Below, piece by piece: positions 9,671 through 17,892 of a stretch of 64,000 bases of DNA. Numbering within the stretch: position 1 is the first letter of the stretch; every line of letters starts with the position of its first letter. Below the pieces are notes generated by a model. It was not told where the DNA came from, searched no databases, and saw nothing but the letters and a program-made list of their open reading frames with translations. The stretch comes from Pseudomonadales bacterium. GTDB lineage: Bacteria > Pseudomonadota > Gammaproteobacteria > Pseudomonadales > Ketobacteraceae. The translations under genes were made by a program, and so were the position numbers. The DNA is taken from NCBI GenBank assembly GCA_002708905.1, contig PAPM01000025.1, positions 309,010-373,009 on the forward strand. Reading direction: 5' to 3'.

Positions 9671-9925
9671 ATGGATACACTGAATCTCATTACAGTACTG
9701 GAACGCAATCTGAAAGCGCACATTCGACTGAACCCGAATCCGGGGCTGGAAGACGACTGGAATCTGGAAATCCAACTGTTTTACCAGGGTCATCCTGCCG
9801 GTCGAACCAGTTTCAACCTGCACGGCTACTCCCTGGAGGAGGCTGAAAATGTGGCCCGCACGGTCAAGGACAACCACTTCATGATGCGGGAGATCGACGA
9901 ATATCTATGGGGTGAGAGCGACTGA
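9671..9925 (+). CDS. Small hypothetical protein, co-transcribed with nifX
   Basis: An 84-residue acidic soluble protein starting 9 nt after nifX, so very likely in the same transcript. It reads as a small alpha/beta protein: an N-terminal helix (LNLITVLERNLKAHIRL), two strands (WNLEIQLFYQG, RTSFNLHGYS) and C-terminal helices (LEEAENVARTVKDN). It has no cysteines, signal peptide or membrane segment. I do not recognise the family. It is not the larger NifX-associated protein often found with nifX. A role in nitrogenase cofactor handling is suggested only by position. Confidence 0.7.
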   Translation: MDTLNLITVLERNLKAHIRLNPNPGLEDDWNLEIQLFYQGHPAGRTSFNLHGYSLEEAENVARTVKDNHFMMREIDEYLWGESD

Positions 9926-9943
9926 GAGACTGAAAGAAATCAC

Positions 9944-10564
9944 TCACATCACCAAACTCTTAAAAATCCGGTTCGCCAATCGCAGATGCTCCGCCATCAT
10001 CACTTCGGCGTCGTATTCCTCTCCCAGTAATTGCATCTGCATTCCCCTGGTTGAAAAAATCCCCAGGATCACCGTGGTACAGGTAAGCATGTTCGCCACG
10101 ACTTTGCTTTTGCTTACCGCGCCCGCATCCGGTAAGCGCGCCATAAAGTGCTCTGACTGCGCCACAAACTGCTGCTGCCAGCGCAATACTTTGGGACTGA
10201 TGCGCTGGGGCGGGCTATTGAATTCCCGTTGCAACAGCTGGGCGCTGTAGGGATGACGGGCATGCAGCGCCAACAGCTTTGCCGGCATATCAAACAACGT
10301 TTTTACGGTCAGGTCCGACTGGCTCCAGTCCAACAGGGCGTCACTGAAAGGTAATAAGGCACGATCAATGACCGCCGCATAAATAGCTTCCTTGTTGGCA
10401 AAGTGTCCATACAGGCTGGGCTCCCGAATTCCGACCAGCGCGGCGATCTCCCGTAATGTTGTGCCCTCGTAGCCACTCTCCGCAAACACCTGTTCTGCCG
10501 CATCCAGGATGCGCTCCCGGGTTGCATCACCCTTACTGCGAATGGGTTCAACCTGCGTATTCAT
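9944..10564 (-). CDS. TetR/AcrR family transcriptional regulator
   Basis: A 206-residue one-component repressor. The N-terminal HTH is clear: TRERILDAAEQVFAESGYEGTT, then LREIAALVGIREPSLYGHFANKEA. The C-terminal half is a variable ligand-binding helical domain. ATG 10564 is chosen because it places the HTH at the usual distance from the N-terminus; an upstream in-frame ATG at 10621 would overlap the predicted operator. It is divergent from the SDR-led operon, with a perfect 16-bp palindrome between the two. That palindrome's half-sites recur at 29.7 and 39.4 kb, so it is the best candidate controller of those operons as well. Confidence 0.88.
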   Translation of the reverse strand: MNTQVEPIRSKGDATRERILDAAEQVFAESGYEGTTLREIAALVGIREPSLYGHFANKEAIYAAVIDRALLPFSDALLDWSQSDLTVKTLFDMPAKLLALHARHPYSAQLLQREFNSPPQRISPKVLRWQQQFVAQSEHFMARLPDAGAVSKSKVVANMLTCTTVILGIFSTRGMQMQLLGEEYDAEVMMAEHLRLANRIFKSLVM

Positions 10565-10604
10565 ATCAATTCCTATCAGCCGAGGCCTATTTATAAAATC
10601 ATTT

Positions 10605-10620
10605 TGCAATATATATTGCA
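10605..10620. promoter_or_regulatory. Perfect 16-bp palindrome, candidate TetR operator (site 1)
   Basis: TGCAATATATATTGCA reads the same on both strands and lies between the divergent tetR (start 10564) and SDR (start 10681) genes. With its left flank it forms ATTTTGCAATAT, which recurs exactly in the inverted repeat at 39352-39387. Confidence 0.6.
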
Positions 10621-10680
10621 TTTATAGTGATCATACTTTACCGTGCAGAAAAAAACTAATAGTTGATAGGAAGAAATTAT

Positions 10681-11466
10681 ATGGCTTCCCCAGCAGCCCC
10701 ATCCGCCTTGACGATATCACTACAGAATAAGGTTGCTCTCATCACCGGTGGTGGCCAGGGCGTCGGCCAGGGTATTGCTCTGGCGCTGGCCGATGCCGGT
10801 GCCCGCATTGCCGTTGCCGGTCGCACCCGGGAGAAACTGCAACGCACCTGTGACCTGGTGCGCGAACGGGGCGGTGAGGCCATTGCCGTTACCTGCAATG
10901 TGCTTCATGCCGGTGAGCTGGAAGCCGCTGTTAACCAGGTGTTGGATGCTTTCGGGCAACTCAACATCCTGGTAAACAACGCGCAGGAAATGTGCTTGGG
11001 CAGCTTGCTGGATTTGCCGGAGGAACAACTGGAACGGGGCTGGCAGTCCGGCCCCATGGCCACCCTGCGCCTAATGAAACTCTGCTACCCCCATCTCAAA
11101 AACGGTGGCTGCATCGTCAACCTGGCCTCCACCGCAGCAAAGCGCTGGGACAGTTCCGGCTACGGTGGTTACGCTGCCGTTAAAGAAGCGATTCGGGCAC
11201 TGACCCATAGCGCCGCCTGTGAATGGGCCAAAGACGGCATCCGCAGCAATGTGATTCTCCCACTGGCGGCCTCGCCCGGACTGCAGTGGTGGATGGATAA
11301 CAATCCGGCGGAATCCAGCGCTTTTATCCGTTCCCTGCCCATGCAGCGTGTCGGTGACTGCGAGCAGGACATCGGGCGCTTTGTGGCGACCCTGTGCAGC
11401 GATCACTGCGCCTACATCAATGGACAAAGCATTGCCATCGACGGTGGCCAGGCATACATGGGTTAA
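10681..11466 (+). CDS. SDR family NAD(P)-dependent oxidoreductase
   Basis: A 261-residue classical short-chain dehydrogenase. It has the Rossmann motif TGGGQGVGQG, an NNAQE in place of NNAG, the catalytic Tyr/Lys pair in YAAVK preceded by a Ser-rich strand, and a C-terminal INGQSIAIDGGQ. ATG 10681 is preferred over 10663 because AGGAAG lies 8 nt upstream. First gene of a plus-strand run through about 16.96 kb and next to its probable TetR regulator. It probably oxidises a hydroxyl or reduces a ketone on the compound handled by the cluster. Confidence 0.88.
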   Translation: MASPAAPSALTISLQNKVALITGGGQGVGQGIALALADAGARIAVAGRTREKLQRTCDLVRERGGEAIAVTCNVLHAGELEAAVNQVLDAFGQLNILVNNAQEMCLGSLLDLPEEQLERGWQSGPMATLRLMKLCYPHLKNGGCIVNLASTAAKRWDSSGYGGYAAVKEAIRALTHSAACEWAKDGIRSNVILPLAASPGLQWWMDNNPAESSAFIRSLPMQRVGDCEQDIGRFVATLCSDHCAYINGQSIAIDGGQAYMG

Positions 11467-11479
11467 CGGGTGCATCAAG

Positions 11480-12691
11480 ATGAAAGTCGCGATAACACTG
11501 CTGAACCGCTTTCGCCAAATTACGCTGTGGTGGCGCCAGCTACGGGGCGTCACCGCTTCGTCCTTGGCGGAAGAACGTATTCTCTCCGGGCAAAGTTGGG
11601 AAGAGTTCTGCGATACCCTGAAAGCGGCCGGTGCATCCCTCAGTTTTCCCGGCACGCCCCGGGATGCGTTCAATCAAGCAGAAGGTTATCGCTATCTTAC
11701 GCGGCTTACCCGGGCCGGGCTGATGGCGTTTCTGGAACATGCCGATCCGAAAGCACCGGTGTTGCACCGGGTGGTACACGAAACCGTAAAAATGGGCGCA
11801 GACAATCCCGATAATTTTTACCAGACTGCGTGTATCAGTGGTGAGTACGACTACCGTATAACCGGCACCCGCAATACGGTGAAATACCTGGGTTTCGGCA
11901 CGCAGATCGGCCATTACGGCCAGGGCGGTGGTATGCCGCCGTCGGGCTACCTGGAAGCCTCACAACTGGAAATAGATCCCGACGGCCGCTTTGAAATCAT
12001 CGTCAGTTGCCAACCGCAACCGAAAAACTGGTTGCCCATGCAGGCTGACAGCGGCAATCTGATTGTGCGGCAGACCTTTCTCGACCGGGACAAGGAGAAA
12101 CCCGCCGACCTGCATATTGAACGCATCTGTCCGCCCGGTGAGACCGCCGCACCCAGCCGGTTGACACCACAACAGGTGGATGACGGATTGAAATCCACCA
12201 GTACGCTGGTTGCAGGCGCCTCATTGCTCTTTGCCAAATGGGCGCGGGATTTTCAAAAACACAGCAACCAGCTGCCCCAGTTTGATCCGGAAACCTCCAC
12301 TGCCGCCGGTGGCGACCCCAATATTATCTATTACCACAGCCATTGGGCATTGGCACCGGACCAGGTGTTGTTGATTGAGGTTACCCCCCCAGAGTGTGAA
12401 CACTGGAATTTCCAGTTGAATAACTACTGGATGGAATCCCTCGACTACGCCCATTACCAGATTCACACCAACAAGCATTTGGCCCATTACGAAGCAGATG
12501 GATCCGTACGCATTATTGTTGCCCACCGGGATCCTGGTCTACCCAACTGGATCCATACCACCGGCCACGAAAGCGGCACCATGTGCTTCCGTTGGATTCG
12601 GGCCAGGCAACATCCCCAGCCCAACACGCGGGTGTTGACGTTCTCACAACTGAAAGCTTTACAACAAAAACAACCGACCACCACCGCATGA
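11480..12691 (+). CDS. DUF1214 domain-containing protein
   Basis: A 403-residue protein whose last 120 residues match DUF1214 (ECEHWNFQLNNYWMESLDY, then a PNWIHTTGHESGTMCFRW end). The family often sits in xenobiotic or steroid gene sets, but its reaction is unknown. There is no signal peptide. It starts 13 nt after the SDR stop, so it is probably translated from the same message. The longer open frame from 11348 overlaps the SDR and is not the likely start. Confidence 0.82.
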   Translation: MKVAITLLNRFRQITLWWRQLRGVTASSLAEERILSGQSWEEFCDTLKAAGASLSFPGTPRDAFNQAEGYRYLTRLTRAGLMAFLEHADPKAPVLHRVVHETVKMGADNPDNFYQTACISGEYDYRITGTRNTVKYLGFGTQIGHYGQGGGMPPSGYLEASQLEIDPDGRFEIIVSCQPQPKNWLPMQADSGNLIVRQTFLDRDKEKPADLHIERICPPGETAAPSRLTPQQVDDGLKSTSTLVAGASLLFAKWARDFQKHSNQLPQFDPETSTAAGGDPNIIYYHSHWALAPDQVLLIEVTPPECEHWNFQLNNYWMESLDYAHYQIHTNKHLAHYEADGSVRIIVAHRDPGLPNWIHTTGHESGTMCFRWIRARQHPQPNTRVLTFSQLKALQQKQPTTTA

Positions 12692-12694
12692 GTA

Positions 12695-13963
12695 ATGATT
12701 ATGGGGAAAGCAACATTACACACCGGAAACCGCTACGACAAACCCTACCGCCCGCTACCCATTGCCCTATTTAATCGTGCCGGGCGGGCGGCGCAAAGGC
12801 TGGGGCTCGGACAACCACTGAAGGTTGATCAACTGATTACAGCGGCCAAGCATAAAGCCGGACTGTCCGATTTTGGGGACGAATGGTTTATGGAACCCCT
12901 CGCCGTGCTGGTGGATTCCATCAACCGGGAAGCACAGCTCACCCCCATGGGTAAACTGATTCAGAAGAATCGGTTGGAAAGTGCGTTGGTAGTGCGTTTG
13001 CGGGTACAACAATTACTGAAAGAACAGCCGCAGATACTGGATCTGGATTTAGGCAAGATCATCATCATCGCGGGCCTGCAACGTACCGGCACCACCACCC
13101 TGCACCGACTACTGGCGGCGGATCCCAACATGCGGGCACTGCTGTCGTGGGAAGCGCTTAACCCCCTGCCCTTGCCCAAAGAAGAATCCGGCAATCCGAA
13201 AAAACGCATCGCCATGGCCCGCACAGCGGAGAAAGGCCTGGCCTATCTGGCGCCGGAATTCTTTGCCATTCATCCAGTGGAACACGATGCACCGGAAGAG
13301 GATGTGCTCCTATTGGATCTGTGTTTCATGAGCCAGTCACCGGAAGCCACATTGCATGTTCCCACCTATGCAACGTGGCTGGAGCAGCAGGATCATACGC
13401 CCGCTTACGAATACCTGCGCACCCTGTTGAAGATTCTGACCTGGCAACGGCCGGCCAAGAACTGGGTGCTGAAAACCCCCCATCATATGGAATACCTGGA
13501 CGTCATTCTCAAGGTGTTTCCCGAAGCCTGTATTGTGCAAACCCATCGTGACCCGCAAAAAACCACTGGCTCATTCTGCAGCATGGTTTCCCACGGTCGT
13601 GGCGTGTTCAGCGATCGGGTGGATTCCCATGAAGTGGCCCGCCATTGGCTGCGCAAGGTCAATCGTCTGATGCAGCTGTCCATTTCAGTCAGGGAAAACA
13701 TGGGTGAGGATCGATTTATCGATGTTTCCTATTATGACTTATTGAAAGACCCCATCGCGGAGGTGGAACGGATTTATAAATTCGCCGGCATCCCGTTCGA
13801 GCCAGCTGTTGCTGCCGCCGCCGAAACCACCAGCAAACGCAACGTCCAACACCGTTATGGCAAGCATGTGTACAGGCTGGAAGACTTTGGTTTAACCAGG
13901 GACGACATCGAGCGCGAATACGCTTTTTACCGTCGTCGTTATGGGATTCCCTATGAAAAATAA
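12695..13963 (+). CDS. Sulfotransferase family protein (PAPS-type)
   Basis: A 422-residue protein with the 5'-phosphosulfate-binding loop GLQRTGTTTLHRL and the 3'-phosphate-binding segment VQTHRDPQKTTGSFCSM. These are hallmarks of PAPS-dependent sulfotransferases of the Sulfotransfer_3 type, common in actinobacteria and steroid- or terpenoid-metabolising proteobacteria. It begins 3 nt after the DUF1214 stop. A second, more distant sulfotransferase lies at 21.6 kb. The acceptor is unknown; a hydroxylated lipid or sterol is plausible from context. Confidence 0.85.
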   Translation: MIMGKATLHTGNRYDKPYRPLPIALFNRAGRAAQRLGLGQPLKVDQLITAAKHKAGLSDFGDEWFMEPLAVLVDSINREAQLTPMGKLIQKNRLESALVVRLRVQQLLKEQPQILDLDLGKIIIIAGLQRTGTTTLHRLLAADPNMRALLSWEALNPLPLPKEESGNPKKRIAMARTAEKGLAYLAPEFFAIHPVEHDAPEEDVLLLDLCFMSQSPEATLHVPTYATWLEQQDHTPAYEYLRTLLKILTWQRPAKNWVLKTPHHMEYLDVILKVFPEACIVQTHRDPQKTTGSFCSMVSHGRGVFSDRVDSHEVARHWLRKVNRLMQLSISVRENMGEDRFIDVSYYDLLKDPIAEVERIYKFAGIPFEPAVAAAAETTSKRNVQHRYGKHVYRLEDFGLTRDDIEREYAFYRRRYGIPYEK

Positions 13964-14990
13964 TAATTCATCCGGCGCCAATGGCGTGGGTCATAAAGGG
14001 GTTGTATCCGCTGTGGTGACAGGACTGATGGATCTGTTCAGCCAAAAAGATCAACTGCCCCCGCTGGACCCCGAACAGCGTATCGACGGCAAAGTATGCC
14101 TGGTCACCGGTGCCAACAGTGGACTTGGCAAAGCAGTGGCCATTGATCTGGCCCGGCGTGGCGGCCACGTCCTGATGGTGTGCCGGAGCGGCATTCCAGA
14201 AGCGGGGGAAGCGGTTAAAAAGGCTTCCGGCAACCCCAATGTGGAAATGTTGCAGGCTGATCTGTCGGATCTTGATTCTGTCACCAAGCTGTGTGACCAC
14301 ATACAAGCACGCAATATCAAACTGGATATCGCCGTGATGAACGCGGGCCTGATGCCGCTGCATGCGCGGCGCACACCCCAAGGCTACGAGGTCATGTTTG
14401 CCGTGCATTTTCTGGCGAACCGGCTGCTATTGGAGCGCTGGCTCAAAGACGGCGTGATACCGTTAAATCGCAACGCAGCAAACCTACCGCGAGTGGTATT
14501 CGTCTCTTCAGAAGCCCACCAATCTTCAGCTCCCATCGATTTCAACCGCTTCGCCGAATTCCAGGACTATGGCATCAAAGACGGCATGAAGTTTTACGGC
14601 CTGAGCAAGCTGCACCTCACCACGTTTGTGCAGGAACTGAATCGGCGGGTGAACCAAAACGGCCAGCTGCGATTAATGATCCACAGCCTGTGCCCGGGCC
14701 CCATCGCCTCCAATATTGCCCGCGAATCACCGGCTTACATCAAACCTATTCTGGCACCCATCATGAGACTGCTGTTCCGCTCGCCGGAGCAAGCCGCAAA
14801 GCCGGTTATATTATTGGCCTGCGCTGCAAGCATGGGGCGACGCAGCAACGTTTACCTGCATATGATGAGAGAGAAACAACCATCCCCATTGGCGCTGGAT
14901 TCCCTGAATGGAGAACAGTTGTGGGTACTCAGCGCCCAATTAATACAACCCTATATCACCGCAAGCCGGAGGGAAACGGAATGCCTTTAA
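13941..14990 (+). CDS. SDR family oxidoreductase (retinol-dehydrogenase-like)
   Basis: A protein of about 349 residues with TGANSGLGKA (cofactor loop), VMNAGLMP (NAG) and the catalytic YGLSK. The roughly 45-residue N-terminal extension and long C-terminal part resemble the retinol-dehydrogenase/WWOX-like SDRs that act on lipophilic alcohols. The start overlaps the sulfotransferase end by 23 nt; an ATG at 13953 (MKNNNSS) is equally possible. The 3' end overlaps the next SDR by 10 nt, indicating translational coupling. Confidence 0.85.
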   Translation: MGFPMKNNNSSGANGVGHKGVVSAVVTGLMDLFSQKDQLPPLDPEQRIDGKVCLVTGANSGLGKAVAIDLARRGGHVLMVCRSGIPEAGEAVKKASGNPNVEMLQADLSDLDSVTKLCDHIQARNIKLDIAVMNAGLMPLHARRTPQGYEVMFAVHFLANRLLLERWLKDGVIPLNRNAANLPRVVFVSSEAHQSSAPIDFNRFAEFQDYGIKDGMKFYGLSKLHLTTFVQELNRRVNQNGQLRLMIHSLCPGPIASNIARESPAYIKPILAPIMRLLFRSPEQAAKPVILLACAASMGRRSNVYLHMMREKQPSPLALDSLNGEQLWVLSAQLIQPYITASRRETECL

Positions 14991-16006
14991 GCGATGTTAA
15001 AACCGCCATTACCAGTGTTGTACGACGCCTTTTTACCAAACCACCCATGGCCGCCGCCGTTGATCTACACAACAAAACGGTTATCGTTACCGGCACGTCA
15101 CCGGGGTCTATCGGGTACGAAACCGCAAAAACACTGGCAGCCTGGGGTGCCCATGTTGTTATCACCACCCGCAGTAAAACTGAAGCCTGTGTACAACAGC
15201 TGAAAAGCGAACTACAGCGGGATGGTTTTCCCCACGCCATCGACGGCCACAGCCTGGACTTGACTCATGCCGAATCGGTTGAATCTTTTGTTGAATGGTT
15301 CAACCACACCATAAACGAACCGCTGCACATTCTGATTAACAACGCCGGCGTGCATTCCGATATTCTGGGCAGCTGGACCGAACCCCATCTATCGGACGAT
15401 GGTTTCGAAATCCATTGGCGCACCAACTACATGGGTGCCATGCATTTGACCCACCGCCTGCTCAATCGATTGGAACAGGCCGGCACAAAAATGGAACCGG
15501 CCCGCGTGGTGTTTGTGGCATCCCATCTCCACCAGAAGGGGCTGAACAGCGAGATATTCCATCCCAGTCGCCCTTACAGCTCCTGGCTCATTTACGGACA
15601 ATCCAAACTAGGCCTGGTGCACGCTGCCTTTGAGCTGCAGCGGCGTTATGGCTCCCGTAACATCCAGAGTTACGTGCTGCACCCCGGCTCCATCGCCACC
15701 AACATCGCCATCAAAGGGCTGGAGACCAATAAACGCGTACAGAAATTACTGCAGATCGTGAACCCCCTGCAGATGCTGTTTATGCTGAGCCCACTGCAAG
15801 GTGCGCAGACACAGATTTATTGTGCCACTCAACCCGGTTTGAGAGGCGGCCGTTACTTTGACCGCTGTGCTGCAGCGCCGGCCAGTCCGGAGGCCGACAA
15901 CGTATTGGTGGCCAAACGCCTGTGGGACGAGACCGAACAATGGATCGAAAGTCTCTCTGAACAACAGCAAAGCGAGATTGAAAAAACCATGGCGAGTACG
16001 GCCTGA
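14981..16006 (+). CDS. SDR family oxidoreductase (retinol-dehydrogenase-like)
   Basis: A 341-residue paralogue of the preceding SDR: TGTSPGSIGYE, INNAGVHSD and the catalytic YGQSK. The start at 14981 has a GGAGG-type Shine-Dalgarno 6-8 nt upstream and overlaps the previous stop. The longer frame from 14690 lies inside the previous gene and is rejected. The substrate is probably lipophilic. Confidence 0.86.
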   Translation: MPLSDVKTAITSVVRRLFTKPPMAAAVDLHNKTVIVTGTSPGSIGYETAKTLAAWGAHVVITTRSKTEACVQQLKSELQRDGFPHAIDGHSLDLTHAESVESFVEWFNHTINEPLHILINNAGVHSDILGSWTEPHLSDDGFEIHWRTNYMGAMHLTHRLLNRLEQAGTKMEPARVVFVASHLHQKGLNSEIFHPSRPYSSWLIYGQSKLGLVHAAFELQRRYGSRNIQSYVLHPGSIATNIAIKGLETNKRVQKLLQIVNPLQMLFMLSPLQGAQTQIYCATQPGLRGGRYFDRCAAAPASPEADNVLVAKRLWDETEQWIESLSEQQQSEIEKTMASTA

Positions 16007-16461
16007 TGCATGAGTTCACCGTCTATTCCGACCGCGTGGAAATCAACGCACCGCAACAGACCGTGTGGGACATACTATTGGATATCGATCGCTATCCTCA
16101 ATGGAATCCCTTCACAGAAAAAGTAGTCACCAGTTTCGAAATGGGAAGCCCGGTGGAGCTGCACGTCAATCTGCCGCGGCGGGGCAAGCGCCTGCAACGG
16201 GAATTCATCACCGGCGTGCATGCGCCTTACAAATTGGGATGGGGAATGAATATGCTTCACGACCGCGTGCTGAAAGCCAGACGCTGGCAAACCATTGAAG
16301 CCCTGGGACCGAACCGTTGTTGTTATCACACCGAGGATCATATTTGCGGTCTGCTGAGCCCATTGGTGCGCTGGCTGTTTGGCCAATCCATGGAGGACGG
16401 TTTCAACAATATGGCCTATGCACTGAAACAACGGGCGGAAACGGAGGTAAGCCATGCCTGA
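16006..16461 (+). CDS. SRPBCC / polyketide cyclase-like lipid-binding protein
   Basis: A 151-residue START/Bet v1-type protein. It opens with an EINAPQQTVWDILLDIDRYP strand-helix and PQWNPF, typical of SRPBCC proteins that bind hydrophobic ligands in a cavity. The ATG overlaps the previous TGA by one base, so it is translationally coupled to the SDR. It may carry or act on the operon's hydrophobic substrate; no catalytic residues can be assigned. Confidence 0.8.
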   Translation: MHEFTVYSDRVEINAPQQTVWDILLDIDRYPQWNPFTEKVVTSFEMGSPVELHVNLPRRGKRLQREFITGVHAPYKLGWGMNMLHDRVLKARRWQTIEALGPNRCCYHTEDHICGLLSPLVRWLFGQSMEDGFNNMAYALKQRAETEVSHA

Positions 16462-16960
16462 CACAACACCCAACACCATGGAACAGCGGCTGCAGCGCCT
16501 GGAAGACATCGAAGCCATCCGCCAGTTAAAAGCCGCTTACCTGCACTATTGTGACTGCAAAGAAGTGGACGCGATCCGCGATTGTTTTGCCGAAGGGGAG
16601 ATCCATATCGACTACGGCGCCCTCGGCACCTTCTCCGACCGGGAGGATTTTCTCGCGCTGTTTCAACAATTGGCCTGCCATGATCACATCATCGACATGC
16701 ACCACGGCCAAAATGCCCAGATCCAATGGCTTTCACCACAACAAGCCAGCGCCACCTGGGATCTGTATTTTCACCAGATCAATAATGACAGCAAGACCCT
16801 GACCCAGTTGGCAGGCTGTTACCAGGACCAGTACATAAAACAATCCGGTTGCTGGCGAATCGCCCAAACTGTGTTCCGCCCCAGCTCAACCTGTTTAGTC
16901 CAAATGGACGATACACAACTGCGGCTACTGTTTGCAGGACGCCAGGCACCCATGGAATAA
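16454..16960 (+). CDS. NTF2/SnoaL-like nuclear transport factor 2 family protein
   Basis: A 168-residue cone-shaped alpha+beta protein of the SnoaL_4 type: EDIEAIRQLKAAYLHYCD, then CFAEGEIHIDYG and a HHGQNAQIQW strand. Members include ketosteroid-isomerase-like and dehydratase-like enzymes as well as non-enzymes. It overlaps the SRPBCC gene by 8 nt and has GGAGGT just upstream of its ATG. It closes the tightly packed part of the operon. Confidence 0.8.
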   Translation: MPDTTPNTMEQRLQRLEDIEAIRQLKAAYLHYCDCKEVDAIRDCFAEGEIHIDYGALGTFSDREDFLALFQQLACHDHIIDMHHGQNAQIQWLSPQQASATWDLYFHQINNDSKTLTQLAGCYQDQYIKQSGCWRIAQTVFRPSSTCLVQMDDTQLRLLFAGRQAPME

Positions 16961-17147
16961 AAGCCAGAATTTTCAGCCACTTACAAAACAGCTTAGGCCG
17001 AATCGACGCTTTTTCACAGTCAAGGGTTCACAGACACCCCGCACCCTGGCGCGCAGAACTATTGATGTGAATCGCGAATCGGTATACGGTGTAAACCCAA
17101 GCGTAGCCAATACAAAAACAACGAGAAATACTGCAGGAGAGGAATCC

Positions 17148-17792
17148 ATGTACATTGGCAAAACCCTACCCGAACGCCCTATTCCGTTTGACCAATTTGA
17201 TCCTGACTACCTGGCGAACTTCGTTCGCGACAACATTCTGCCCAAGTGCGTCACTGAGCGTCAGAAACTGATCTGCCAGAATTTCGTGGACCACGCTACT
17301 GCAGAATGCAAGGGTGATTATGAAACCCTGATGGCCTCCTGCTCCCGACGTCGTCAGGACTATCGCCGCTGGGGCAAAGGCGACGATGGTTTGATGGAAG
17401 GCATTCAACCCCAGTCCTACGACGAACTGTGCGTGTTCTATGGCAACCTGGTGACCTTCAACCTGTTCGTGATTCACCTGGAACTGGAAAAGTTCATCGT
17501 GGGTGAAGACACCCTGGTACTCGAAGGCAACGTGCACCAGATGTATCCCGGCGCGATGCTACCCGTGGCGTTCGGCATCGAGCCGGATGACGAGGACGCA
17601 GTGTACATGCTGACCATTCGTATGGCCCTGTTCTTTATCTTTGATGAAGATGGCATGGGCTGTGGCGAGCAGTCCTACACCAATGGTGATCCCACCGAAG
17701 CCAGCTTTGTGAAAGTGCCCAACGAATACGTACCGCAACGTTTCTGGGACAACATGAAGAAGCAACAGGAACTGCAGGACGCAGACGACTAA
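17148..17792 (+). CDS. Hypothetical conserved protein
   Basis: A 214-residue acidic soluble protein. The start at 17148 follows GAGAGGAATCC; the longer frame from 16932 would overlap the previous gene and has a low-quality basic N-terminus. The core (CQNFVDHATAECKGDYETLMASCSR) is followed by strands (LVLEGNVHQMYPGAMLP, VYMLTIRMALFFIFDEDGMG) that resemble an NTF2-like fold, but I do not recognise the family firmly. It sits between the SDR/sulfotransferase operon and the P450. Confidence 0.7.
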   Translation: MYIGKTLPERPIPFDQFDPDYLANFVRDNILPKCVTERQKLICQNFVDHATAECKGDYETLMASCSRRRQDYRRWGKGDDGLMEGIQPQSYDELCVFYGNLVTFNLFVIHLELEKFIVGEDTLVLEGNVHQMYPGAMLPVAFGIEPDDEDAVYMLTIRMALFFIFDEDGMGCGEQSYTNGDPTEASFVKVPNEYVPQRFWDNMKKQQELQDADD

Positions 17793-17892
17793 GCAACTTC
17801 TTTCAACTTGTAAGCCCTACACCTCAACCGCCGGAGCCTGACTCCGGCGGCGCTGATACTCCCGCATCTCATCCTGAAAACGGAGAATCACG

